This document shows, one piece after another, positions 47,403 to 54,699 of a stretch of DNA of 64,000 nucleotides (its first letter is position 1; each line of letters starts with the position of its first letter). The stretch spans positions 36,747 to 100,746 of the forward strand of contig NZ_JBGQOJ010000013.1 in assembly GCF_052119585.1 (NCBI RefSeq), in the 5' to 3' direction. The notes below the pieces were generated by a model, which searched no databases, was not told where the DNA came from, and worked only from the letters and a program-made list of their open reading frames with translations. This DNA is from JBGQOJ01 sp052119585. Lineage in GTDB: Bacteria; Pseudomonadota; Alphaproteobacteria; Rhodobacterales; Rhodobacteraceae. Made by a program: the position numbers and the translations under genes.

Positions 47403-48155
47403 CTAAATCCTGCCACTCGATGCCAGCGCCTCGGCCACGGCGGTTTCGATCAGCCCCAGACAGGCAGGGGAGGAGAACCGATGATCGGCCCCCTTGACCA
47501 ACGTCAGCCGGATGTCGTCGCCGCTGGCATGGTCCAGCAATCGCAGGGCCACCGACGGGTCTACATCCGTGTCCGCCGTGCCTTGCAGAAGGCGCACGGG
47601 AAACGGCAGGGACAGCGGCGCGCGCAGGACCAACTGGTTGCGGCCATCCTCGATCAGCCGCCTTGTGATGATGTAGGGCGCGTCATAGTCCGACGGCAGC
47701 GCGACCTGTCCGTCGCGATCCAGCCCGGCTTTTTGCGCGTCGGTGAACCCGCCCCACATACTGTCCTCGGTAAAATCGGGTGCGGCGGCGATCCCGACAA
47801 GGCCGCACAGACGTTCGGGAATGGCCCTCGCCAACAACAGCGAAATCCACCCCCCCATGCTGGACCCGACAAGCACCTGCGGCCCCTCGGTCAGCGATGT
47901 GACAACAGCCCGCGCGTCCGCCGCCCAGTCGCCAATGCAACCGTCGGTGAACGCCCCCGACGATGCCCCGTGACCCGAGTAGTCGAACCGCAGAAAAGCC
48001 CGCCCCTGCCCTGCGGCCCAAGCCTGCAGATGAACCGCCTTTGTGCCGTCCATGTCGGATTTGAACCCGCCCAGAAACACGATGCCGGGTCCGCGCCCTT
48101 GGGTCTGGTGATAGGCAATGCGACGCCCCTGCGGGGTTTCCAGAACCTGTGGCAT
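47403..48155 (-). CDS. alpha/beta hydrolase (3 of 3)
   Basis: 250 residues from the ATG at 48155 ([17 protein letters not shown]), which follows a strong AAGGAGAG site. It has [28 protein letters not shown], the nucleophile [11 protein letters not shown] and the late His in [10 protein letters not shown]. It is similar to cytoplasmic palmitoyl-thioesterase (ABHD10-like) and carboxylesterase families. First gene of the three-hydrolase string; divergent from thrS. Confidence 0.87.
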   Translation of the reverse strand: MPQVLETPQGRRIAYHQTQGRGPGIVFLGGFKSDMDGTKAVHLQAWAAGQGRAFLRFDYSGHGASSGAFTDGCIGDWAADARAVVTSLTEGPQVLVGSSMGGWISLLLARAIPERLCGLVGIAAAPDFTEDSMWGGFTDAQKAGLDRDGQVALPSDYDAPYIITRRLIEDGRNQLVLRAPLSLPFPVRLLQGTADTDVDPSVALRLLDHASGDDIRLTLVKGADHRFSSPACLGLIETAVAEALASSGRI

Positions 48156-48390
48156 CGCTCTCTCCTTGTCAGACCTTTTCCCCAAAGGTCTACCGCCGCC
48201 CCACCGAAATGCAATCGTTACGCGGCGGATCATGCCTCTTTCAGTCCAATCGCGGACATGGCAACGGCACGGCTTATCAATGTTTTTCGCCAGGGTTCCG
48301 GTTGACTTCACCTTTCGGCAGGGTAAAACCGCCGCACATATAACCCGCAACCGGGCGCTTCGTGGGCGCCAAACCGACGAGGAGGCCCGG

Positions 48391-50340
48391 ATGGCCCAAA
48401 TCTCACTCACCTTTCCCGATGGCAATGCACGACGTTACGAGGCTGGCATCACCGCCGCCGCCGTTGCTGCGGATATCTCCACATCGCTGGCCAAGAAGGC
48501 CATTTCGGCCACGGTGGACGGTGCGCATTTCGATCTGGCATGGCCGATCAATGCCGATGCCCAAATCGCCATCAACACGATGAAGGACGATACCGCCGCG
48601 CTGGAACTGATCCGCCACGATTGCGCCCACATCATGGCCCGCGCGGTTCAGGCGCTTTGGCCCGACGTGAAGGTCACGATCGGGCCGGTCATCGAGAACG
48701 GCTGGTATTACGACTTTGACCGCGCGGAACCGTTCACGCCAGAAGATCTGGGCGAGATCGAAAAGAAGATGAAAGAGATCATCAACAAACGCGACCCCGT
48801 GCGCACCGAGGTCTGGGACCGCGCCCGCGCGATCCGCTTCTACACCGACCGGAACGAGCCCTATAAGGTCGAACTGATCGAGAGCATCCCCGGCAACGAG
48901 GATCTGCGGATGTATTGGCACGGCGACTGGCAGGATCTGTGCCGTGGCCCGCATTTGCAGCATACCGGCCAAGTGCCCGCCGACGCGTTCAAGCTGATGT
49001 CGGTTGCCGGTGCCTATTGGCGCGGCGACAGCAAACGCCCGATGCTGCAACGCATCTACGGCGTCGCGTTCCAGAACCGCGACGACCTGAAGGCGCATCT
49101 GACCATGCTGGAAGAGGCCGCCAAGCGCGACCACCGCAAGCTGGGCCGCGAGATGGATCTGTTCCACATGCAAGAAGAGGCCCCCGGCCAGATTTTCTGG
49201 CATCCGAACGGCTGGCGTATCTACACCGGCCTGCAAGACTATATGCGCCGCCGTCAGAACGCCGGTGGCTATGTCGAGGTGAACACACCGCAGGTTGTTG
49301 ACCGCAGGTTGTGGGAGGCCTCGGGGCACTGGGAGAAGTATCAGGAGCATATGTTCATCGTCGAAGTGGACGAAGAGCATGCCCGCGAAAAGACGATCAA
49401 CGCGCTGAAGCCGATGAACTGCCCCTGCCATGTGCAGATCTTCAACGTCGGTATGAAATCCTACCGCGACCTGCCCCTGCGCATGGCGGAATTCGGATCG
49501 TGCAACCGCTACGAGCCGTCAGGCGCCTTGCACGGCATCATGCGCGTGCGCGGCTTTACGCAGGACGACGCGCATATCTTCTGCCGCGAGGACCAGATCG
49601 AATCCGAAACCAGACGGTTCATCGAATTCCTGTCGTCGATCTACCAAGACCTCGGGTTTACCGAATTCCGCGTGAAATTCTCGGACCGCCCGGAAAGCCG
49701 CGCTGGCAGCGACGAGGTCTGGGACAAGGCAGAGGCCGCCCTTTTGAACGCGACCAAGGCGGCAGGCTACGAGGTAGAGCTGAACCCCGGCGAAGGTGCG
49801 TTCTACGGTCCCAAGCTGGAGTTCGTATTGACCGACGCCATCGGCCGTGACTGGCAATGCGGCACGCATCAGGTGGACTTTGTCCTGCCCGAGCGTCTTG
49901 ACGCCAGCTATATCGCCGAGGACGGCCAGAAACACCGGCCCGTCATGCTGCACCGCGCGGTTCTGGGATCGTTCGAGCGGTTCATCGGCATCCTGATCGA
50001 GAACTACTCGGGCAAGCTGCCGTTCTGGCTGGCCCCGCGTCAGGTGGTTGTGGCCGCGATTGTGTCCGACGCCGACGACTACGTCTATCAGGTGGTCGAC
50101 GCCCTGCGCGCCCGTGGCATCCGCGCCGAGGCCGACACCCGCAACGAAAAGATCAACTACAAGATCCGCGAACACTCTGTCGGAAAGGTGCCCGTGATTC
50201 TGGCATGCGGCATGAAAGAGGTCGAGGACCGCAGCGTTTCTGTGCGCCGTCTGGGGGACAATCAGACCTCTGTAATATCGCTGGACGAGATTGTTACAGT
50301 TTTGACCGACGAGGCGCGCGCCCCCGACCAGCGCGGATAA
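48391..50340 (+). CDS. thrS: threonyl-tRNA synthetase
   Basis: Charges tRNA-Thr. The 649 residues start at the ATG at 48391 after GAGGAGG. Domains in order: the N-terminal TGS domain ([14 protein letters not shown]), the editing domain with [17 protein letters not shown], the class II catalytic core ([30 protein letters not shown], motif 2 near [19 protein letters not shown]) and the anticodon-binding domain. Zinc ligands include the Cys in MNCPCH. Length is standard. A hairpin terminator follows. Confidence 0.97.
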   Translation: MAQISLTFPDGNARRYEAGITAAAVAADISTSLAKKAISATVDGAHFDLAWPINADAQIAINTMKDDTAALELIRHDCAHIMARAVQALWPDVKVTIGPVIENGWYYDFDRAEPFTPEDLGEIEKKMKEIINKRDPVRTEVWDRARAIRFYTDRNEPYKVELIESIPGNEDLRMYWHGDWQDLCRGPHLQHTGQVPADAFKLMSVAGAYWRGDSKRPMLQRIYGVAFQNRDDLKAHLTMLEEAAKRDHRKLGREMDLFHMQEEAPGQIFWHPNGWRIYTGLQDYMRRRQNAGGYVEVNTPQVVDRRLWEASGHWEKYQEHMFIVEVDEEHAREKTINALKPMNCPCHVQIFNVGMKSYRDLPLRMAEFGSCNRYEPSGALHGIMRVRGFTQDDAHIFCREDQIESETRRFIEFLSSIYQDLGFTEFRVKFSDRPESRAGSDEVWDKAEAALLNATKAAGYEVELNPGEGAFYGPKLEFVLTDAIGRDWQCGTHQVDFVLPERLDASYIAEDGQKHRPVMLHRAVLGSFERFIGILIENYSGKLPFWLAPRQVVVAAIVSDADDYVYQVVDALRARGIRAEADTRNEKINYKIREHSVGKVPVILACGMKEVEDRSVSVRRLGDNQTSVISLDEIVTVLTDEARAPDQRG

Positions 50341-50348
50341 CACCCCAA

Positions 50349-50394
50349 AAGCGGGCGGATACAGCAATTTTCATGCAGTTTCCGCCCCTTTCTT
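50349..50394 (+). terminator. probable terminator after thrS
   Basis: An inverted repeat (AAGCGGGCGGA / TCCGCCCCTT, one bulge) with a 21-base inner segment, followed by TCTTTG. Lies just past the thrS stop and separates it from the bufferin-type operon. Confidence 0.65.
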
Positions 50395-50528
50395 TGTTCG
50401 AATATTTCATTTTGACACGCCCCCGTGTTGCACACCCATGTGAGTGGCCCGTGACCCTTTTCGACAGGTAGGACTATGGCATCGCCTTTGAATGGCGTGT
50501 TCCACAACCAAACGAAAAGGATTTCAAA

Positions 50529-50819
50529 ATGTCTTCTCACGTCAAAACCTTCGCCGTTGCCGGTGCTGTTGCTGCGGCTTTGGCCGGTCATTTCGCCACT
50601 CCCGCTTCGGCGCAGGCCATGGAAAAATGCTACGGTGTGTCGCTGGCCGGGCAGAACGATTGCGCCGCCGGTCCCGGCACCACTTGCGCCGGCACCTCTA
50701 AGGTCGACTATCAGGGCAACGCCTGGAAGTCGGTCGCTCAGGGCACCTGCACCACCATGGAACTGCCCGACAACCGCATGGGCTCGCTGGAGCCGCTGGA
50801 GCGCGATATGGCCGGCTAA
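50529..50819 (+). CDS. DUF2282 bufferin-type RiPP precursor (BufA1-like)
   Basis: 96 residues: a Sec signal peptide ([20 protein letters not shown]..., cut after PASA) and a short mature part with exactly four cysteines, C34, C45, C53 and C74, in the family pattern [20 protein letters not shown] and QGTCTTM. This is DUF2282, recently recognised as the precursor of bufferins. In bufferins the partner DUF692 enzyme modifies cysteines so that the exported peptide binds copper. The tail after C74 is acidic ([11 protein letters not shown]). An AAAAGGATT site precedes the ATG. A 9-bp hairpin separates it from the enzyme gene. The copper role is inferred from the family; nothing here proves it. Confidence 0.9.
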   Translation: MSSHVKTFAVAGAVAAALAGHFATPASAQAMEKCYGVSLAGQNDCAAGPGTTCAGTSKVDYQGNAWKSVAQGTCTTMELPDNRMGSLEPLERDMAG

Positions 50820-50829
50820 GGCCGCCAGC

Positions 50830-50852
50830 GTCCCCGCCACATCGGCGGGGAC
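50830..50852 (+). terminator. intra-operon hairpin between precursor and enzyme genes
   Basis: A perfect 9-bp GC stem (GTCCCCGCC / GGCGGGGAC) with a five-base loop, 10 bases after the precursor stop and without a T-run. This suits partial termination or a 3' stabiliser that gives more precursor than enzyme mRNA. Confidence 0.75.
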
Positions 50853-50877
50853 ACCCCCCCACACGCCAGAGGTCGCC

Positions 50878-51732
50878 ATGTTGGACACCGCATCACATCC
50901 CCACCTGCCGAACCGCCCCGGCGTCGGATACAAGCCGCAGCATTTCAACGCCATCATGCAAGATGCAGGCTGTGTGGAATGGCTGGAAATCCACGCCGAA
51001 AATTATATGGGCGATGGCGGTCGCCCCCTCGCGCAGTTGCGCCACCTTGCCGAGCGGTTTCCCGTTTCGGTGCATGGTGTCGGCCTGTCGATCGGCGGCG
51101 AAGGCCTGCTTGATCCGGGCCATCTTGCGCGCTTGAAACATCTTGTCGACTGGTTGAACCCCGCCAGCTTTTCCGAACATCTGGCCTGGTCCACCCATGA
51201 CGCGCATTTCCTGAACGACCTGTTGCCTCTGCCCTATACCGCCGCCACCCTTGACCGCGTTTGCACCCATATCACACAGGTGCAGGACACGCTGGGGCGG
51301 CAAATGTTGCTGGAAAACCCGTCGACCTATCTGGCCTTCGCAGCGTCCGAGATGCCCGAGACAGAGTTTCTGGCCCGGATCGCGCAGCGCACAGGATGCG
51401 GATTGTTGCTGGACGTGAACAACGTCTTTGTTTCGGCCACCAATCAGCAAACCAGCCCGCGCGATTACATCGACGCCTTCCCGTTATCGGCTGTCCAAGA
51501 GATCCATCTTGGCGGCCACGACGAGGATCAGGACGACCAAGGCGCCCCCCTGCTGATCGACAGCCACGGCACGCAGGTCGGTGATCCGGTCTGGGATTTG
51601 TATCATTACACCATCGGTGTCGGCGGGCGGCGCCCGACCCTGATAGAATGGGACAATGACGTGCCCGACTGGGACGTGCTGGAAGCAGAAGCGCGCCGCG
51701 CCGCCGCACTGCTGGCACGCGTGACGGCATGA
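50878..51732 (+). CDS. DUF692 multinuclear non-haem iron oxidative enzyme (BufB1-like MNIO)
   Basis: 284 residues with a TIM-barrel fold. Metal-binding text of the MNIO family is complete: [10 protein letters not shown] (H66), [11 protein letters not shown] (E100, H101), LENPSTYL (E146), [12 protein letters not shown] (D179), [10 protein letters not shown] (H210, H214), IDSHGTQV and LIEWDND (E257). Relatives install the copper-binding groups of methanobactin (MbnB) or modify cysteines of bufferin precursors, using two or three irons and oxygen. The precursor gene directly upstream and the overlapping DUF2063 gene (four bases) mark this as the modification enzyme of the operon. Confidence 0.92.
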   Translation: MLDTASHPHLPNRPGVGYKPQHFNAIMQDAGCVEWLEIHAENYMGDGGRPLAQLRHLAERFPVSVHGVGLSIGGEGLLDPGHLARLKHLVDWLNPASFSEHLAWSTHDAHFLNDLLPLPYTAATLDRVCTHITQVQDTLGRQMLLENPSTYLAFAASEMPETEFLARIAQRTGCGLLLDVNNVFVSATNQQTSPRDYIDAFPLSAVQEIHLGGHDEDQDDQGAPLLIDSHGTQVGDPVWDLYHYTIGVGGRRPTLIEWDNDVPDWDVLEAEARRAAALLARVTA

Positions 51733-52490
51733 GCGACACCCAATCCTCCTTTGCCGCGGCGGTCCTTGATCCAGCCCTTGCCACCCCCGCCGGCCTGACA
51801 GATCCGCAGGGACGCCCCGCAGGCAAGCGGTTCGACGTTTACCGCAACAACGTCGTCGTCAGCCTGACAGAGGCGTTGAAAACCGCCTTTCCTGTTGTGC
51901 TAAAGCTGGTCGGGGACGCGTTTTTTACCGCGCTTGCCGGTGTATTCCTGCGCGGAAACCCACCAAAATCCGCGCTTTTGATGTTCTATGGCAGGGAATT
52001 TCCCGAATTTCTTTCCAATTTCGAACCTTTGGTGCATTTCCCCTATATGCCAGACATCGCCCGACTGGAGCTGGCAATGCGCCACAGTTATCACGCCGCC
52101 GACGTCGCGCCGATTGATCCCGCGCTGCTGCAGACCACGCCACCAGAGGTGCTGATGGCGTCTCGCATTGCTCTTGCGCCGGCGGTGCATATCATCCGGT
52201 CCGATTATCCGATCCATGGCATTTGGCGGTTCAATACCCAAGACGGTGCGCCCAAGCCATTGATGCAAAACGAGGATGTATTGATTACCCGCTTGGGCTT
52301 TGATCCTGTGGTCGATCTTTTGCCCGCTGGTGCCGCCGCTTTTATCACGGCCTTGCAGCGCGGGCATCGCTTTGACGAGGCGCTTGAGGCCGCGACAGGC
52401 AATGCACCTGAATTTGACCTGACAGCCACGCTGGGCCTGCTGCTTTCGGGTGGTGCAATGGTCGAACTGAAACACGAGGAACAGCCATGA
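51729..52490 (+). CDS. DUF2063 partner protein of MNIO (BufC1-like)
   Basis: 253 residues. The N-terminal DUF2063 domain ([58 protein letters not shown]) is the usual partner of DUF692 enzymes and is thought to bind the precursor, as MbnC does for MbnB. Cysteines are absent, which fits a recognition rather than redox role. It overlaps both neighbours by four bases (ATGA), so it is translationally coupled with enzyme and DoxX protein. Confidence 0.92.
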   Translation: MSDTQSSFAAAVLDPALATPAGLTDPQGRPAGKRFDVYRNNVVVSLTEALKTAFPVVLKLVGDAFFTALAGVFLRGNPPKSALLMFYGREFPEFLSNFEPLVHFPYMPDIARLELAMRHSYHAADVAPIDPALLQTTPPEVLMASRIALAPAVHIIRSDYPIHGIWRFNTQDGAPKPLMQNEDVLITRLGFDPVVDLLPAGAAAFITALQRGHRFDEALEAATGNAPEFDLTATLGLLLSGGAMVELKHEEQP

Positions 52491-53020
52491 CCCAACTGAT
52501 AACCCTGCATAATGCCGCATTTTCCAGACTTGAAAGCTGGCTTGCCCCGTGGCTGTTGCCCAGCCTTGCGCGATTGACCTTCGCGGGCGTTCTTCTGGTC
52601 TATTTCTGGTCTTCGGCCAGCACAAAGATCGACGGGATTTTCACCCTGTCCAGCGGCGCCTATTTCCAGATTTTCCCGAAGGCGATAGAGGCGGCAGGCT
52701 ATGACCCAAGCCAGTTGAGCACGCTGCACTGGCTTGTCGCACTTGCGGGCACCTATGCCGAATACACCCTGCCCGCGCTGCTCGTTCTTGGCCTGTTCAC
52801 GCGGCTGGCGGCGCTTGGCATGATCGGGTTCATCGCGGTGCAAAGTATTGTAGACATCACCGGCCATATGGCCGACGCCGCCACCATCGGCGCATGGTTC
52901 GACAAGGAATCTGCCGCGCTGATTCTGGATCAGCGGGCGTTCTGGGTTTTCGTCCTGGTCACGCTTGTCCTGCGCGGCGCGGGGCCGCTGTCACTGGACC
53001 GCATCCTGAAGGTTCAATGA
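52487..53020 (+). CDS. DoxX-family membrane protein (BufD1-like)
   Basis: 177 residues with four transmembrane helices, including LARLTFAGVLLVYFWSSAST, YAEYTLPALLVLGLFTRLAAL and FWVFVLVTLVLRGAGPLSLD, the usual DoxX layout. In bufferin-type operons a DoxX gene commonly comes last. Its role is not established, possibly in electron transfer or protection at the membrane. The final seven bases overlap the convergent membrane-protein gene. Confidence 0.9.
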   Translation: MTQLITLHNAAFSRLESWLAPWLLPSLARLTFAGVLLVYFWSSASTKIDGIFTLSSGAYFQIFPKAIEAAGYDPSQLSTLHWLVALAGTYAEYTLPALLVLGLFTRLAALGMIGFIAVQSIVDITGHMADAATIGAWFDKESAALILDQRAFWVFVLVTLVLRGAGPLSLDRILKVQ

Positions 53021-53373
53021 GGGTCGGGCTTTACCGCTGCAAGCGCCAGAACGCCACCAAGGGCACAAAAGGCGATCGGGAACATCGTGGTGAACCCGTA
53101 GCCAAAGGCATAATACATGCCCACGGACGACACCAGCATCAACGCTCCGCCGATGCGGGGCTGTGACCGCGCCATGGCACCGCCCGCAATCGCCAGCAAG
53201 GGAGAGAACAGCGCCATCGCGCGCACCAGCTGCACGTTGTCCACCTGTTGCAAAAGGTCAGGCACATCCGCACCGATGCGGTCCACAAGCACCGTGTAGC
53301 CGTATCCGAAAAACCCGACGATCATCCCGATGATCCCGCCGATAACACCCAACATCAGGGCCGCATTGCGCAT
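53014..53373 (-). CDS. small four-helix membrane protein of unknown function
   Basis: 119 residues. Helices: LMLGVIGGIIGMIVGFFGYG at the N-terminus, then after a polar loop (DVPDLLQQVDNVQLVR) ALFSPLLAIAGGAMA, IGGALMLVSSVGMYYAFGYG and FPIAFCALGGVLALAAV. This resembles DUF4064-like proteins. The 3' end overlaps the DoxX gene. No function can be assigned. Confidence 0.75.
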   Translation of the reverse strand: MRNAALMLGVIGGIIGMIVGFFGYGYTVLVDRIGADVPDLLQQVDNVQLVRAMALFSPLLAIAGGAMARSQPRIGGALMLVSSVGMYYAFGYGFTTMFPIAFCALGGVLALAAVKPDPH

Positions 53374-53418
53374 GGTCGTCTCCTGTTACCTGATGCCCAC
53401 ATAACCATGCGGGTCGGA

Positions 53419-53736
53419 TTAGCCAAGCAGTGCCGCCTGAACATCCTTGCCCCAGCCAAGATAAAGCCTGCCATCCGCCTCTATCACGGGCCGCTTCATC
53501 AGCGTCGGATGCGCCGCTAACAATGCCAGCGGGGCCTGATCGCGTTCAGAATCGGATAGCCCGCGCCATGTGGCAGAGGCACGATTGACAAGTTTGTCAC
53601 CGAATGTGGCATAGAACCGCGCAAGATCGTCCTGCGCCACGCCATCGGCCCGCACATCAATCACTGTTACGCCGTTGCCCAATGATTTCAATGCTTTGCG
53701 GCAAGTATCGCAGGTTTTCAATCCGTAGAACCGCAT
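53419..53736 (-). CDS. ArsC/Spx-family protein (YffB-like)
   Basis: 105 residues from the ATG at 53736 (MRFYGLKTCDTCRKALKSL), which follows GGGAGG. The CDTC motif keeps two cysteines, CxxC, as in thioredoxin-like ArsC relatives. The arsenate-reductase signature RP in LMKRPVIEADGRLYLGW is present. Relatives act as glutathione-linked reductases or as RNA polymerase-binding Spx-like regulators. No ars genes are nearby, so arsenate resistance is not supported. Confidence 0.9.
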   Translation of the reverse strand: MRFYGLKTCDTCRKALKSLGNGVTVIDVRADGVAQDDLARFYATFGDKLVNRASATWRGLSDSERDQAPLALLAAHPTLMKRPVIEADGRLYLGWGKDVQAALLG

Positions 53737-53835
53737 CGTTCCTCCCAAAACAGGCCCGACAGCGTTAAACAGGTCTGGCGCAGAATGCAAAGGAAAGACT
53801 TGCAATTTGGGTAAAAAGCGCCCATGTAGACGTTT

Positions 53836-53947
53836 GTGACAAACAGACTTTACGTTCGCCTTCTATCACTAGCGGCCGGATCACTAAAGAAACTGGCTGC
53901 ACCATACCGCCGCATGTCGTGGGCGGTTCTTGATAGGAGATACGGAT
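53836..53947 (+). promoter_or_regulatory. conserved promoter/leader of cold-shock gene 1
   Basis: The stretch GTGACAAACAGACTTTACG, then CTAGCGGCCGGA, CTAAAGAAACTGGCTGCACC and a GCCGC...GGGCGGT hairpin, recurs with few changes before the second cold-shock gene at 54299-54412. Such conserved leaders often act as temperature-sensitive RNA elements. Confidence 0.75.
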
Positions 53948-54154
53948 ATGGCCACTGGCACCGTAAAATGGTTTAACTCGACCAAAGGCTTCGGCTTTAT
54001 TGCACCCGACAACGGCGGCAACGACGTTTTCGTTCACATCTCTGCTGTCGAGCGTGCTGGTCTGACCGGCCTTGCCGACAACCAGAAGGTTGAGTTCACG
54101 CTGGAAAACGGCCGTGATGGCCGTGCGTCCGCTACGGACCTGAAAACGCTGTAA
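53948..54154 (+). CDS. cold-shock protein, CspA family (copy 1)
   Basis: 68-residue single cold-shock domain starting MATGTVKWFNSTKGFGFIAP. RNP1 (KGFGFIAP) and RNP2 (DVFVHISAV) are intact. It binds single-stranded RNA or DNA and melts mRNA structure in the cold or during growth shifts. An ATG six codons upstream is unlikely. The strong terminator directly after it makes this a single-gene transcript. It is about 87% identical by eye to copy 2. Confidence 0.96.
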   Translation: MATGTVKWFNSTKGFGFIAPDNGGNDVFVHISAVERAGLTGLADNQKVEFTLENGRDGRASATDLKTL

Positions 54155-54174
54155 TAGCGCTTTCGATCAAATAG

Positions 54175-54209
54175 AAGGCCGGTTCACGCATGTGAGCCGG
54201 CCTTTTTTG
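54175..54209 (+). terminator. intrinsic terminator of cold-shock gene 1
   Basis: AAGGCCGGTTCAC paired with GTGAGCCGGCCTT around a short loop, then T6. The stem is near perfect. Confidence 0.93.
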
Positions 54210-54298
54210 TTGGCAAAAACTGGCGAAATCAGGCCCGTTCGGGCATAATTCTTTCAGAATACTTGATTTCAGGCGCGAATCCCGCATCCTTTCGTCCC

Positions 54299-54412
54299 GT
54301 GACATACAGACTTTACGACCCTGCCTTCTATTTCTAGCGGCCGGACATACTAAAGAAACTGGCTGCACCAAGCCGCCGCATCCTGCGGGCGGTCCAGAAA
54401 AGGAGAGACGGG
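54299..54412 (+). promoter_or_regulatory. conserved promoter/leader of cold-shock gene 2
   Basis: Duplicate of the region before copy 1: GTGACATACAGACTTTACG, CTAGCGGCCGGA, CTAAAGAAACTGGCTGCACC and the hairpin GCCGCCGCATCCTGCGGGCGG. It lies directly in front of an AAAAGGAGAG ribosome site. Confidence 0.75.
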
Positions 54413-54619
54413 ATGGCCACTGGCACCGTAAAATGGTTCAATGCCACCAAAGGCTTCGGCTTTATCGCCCCTGATGGCGGCGGCAATGATGTTTTCGTTC
54501 ACATTTCAGCAGTCGAGCGGGCGGGGTTGACCGGCCTTGCCGACAATCAAAAAGTGTCTTTTGATCTGGAGCAGGGCCGCGACGGCCGTGCGTCGGCATC
54601 CAACCTGAAAGCACTTTGA
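54413..54619 (+). CDS. cold-shock protein, CspA family (copy 2)
   Basis: 68 residues, MATGTVKWFNATKGFGFIAP. Same RNP1 and RNP2 as copy 1, with most differences in the last third (SFDLEQGRDGRASASNLKAL). Promoter leader, gene and terminator are duplicated as a block of about 460 bases, which points to tandem duplication followed by moderate divergence. The two probably respond to the same signal. Confidence 0.96.
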   Translation: MATGTVKWFNATKGFGFIAPDGGGNDVFVHISAVERAGLTGLADNQKVSFDLEQGRDGRASASNLKAL

Positions 54620-54641
54620 TCCGAACGAATAGACCGTGATC

Positions 54642-54673
54642 GGCCCGCCAGAATCCGTCTGGCGGGCCTTTTT
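54642..54673 (+). terminator. intrinsic terminator of cold-shock gene 2
   Basis: GGCCCGCCAGA and TCTGGCGGGCC form a perfect 11-bp stem around ATCCG, followed by T5. It also lies at the 3' side of the convergent molybdenum hydroxylase gene. Confidence 0.93.
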
Positions 54674-54699
54674 GACCTGCCCCTGCCGGTTCAACTGCC

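Noticed and set aside
50396..50528. ECF sigma-type promoter (GTAACC-N16-CGAA as I recall for Caulobacter SigF) before the bufferin-type precursor
   Set aside because: GTGACC is present at about 50450, but no CGAA lies at the right distance, so the match is not convincing.
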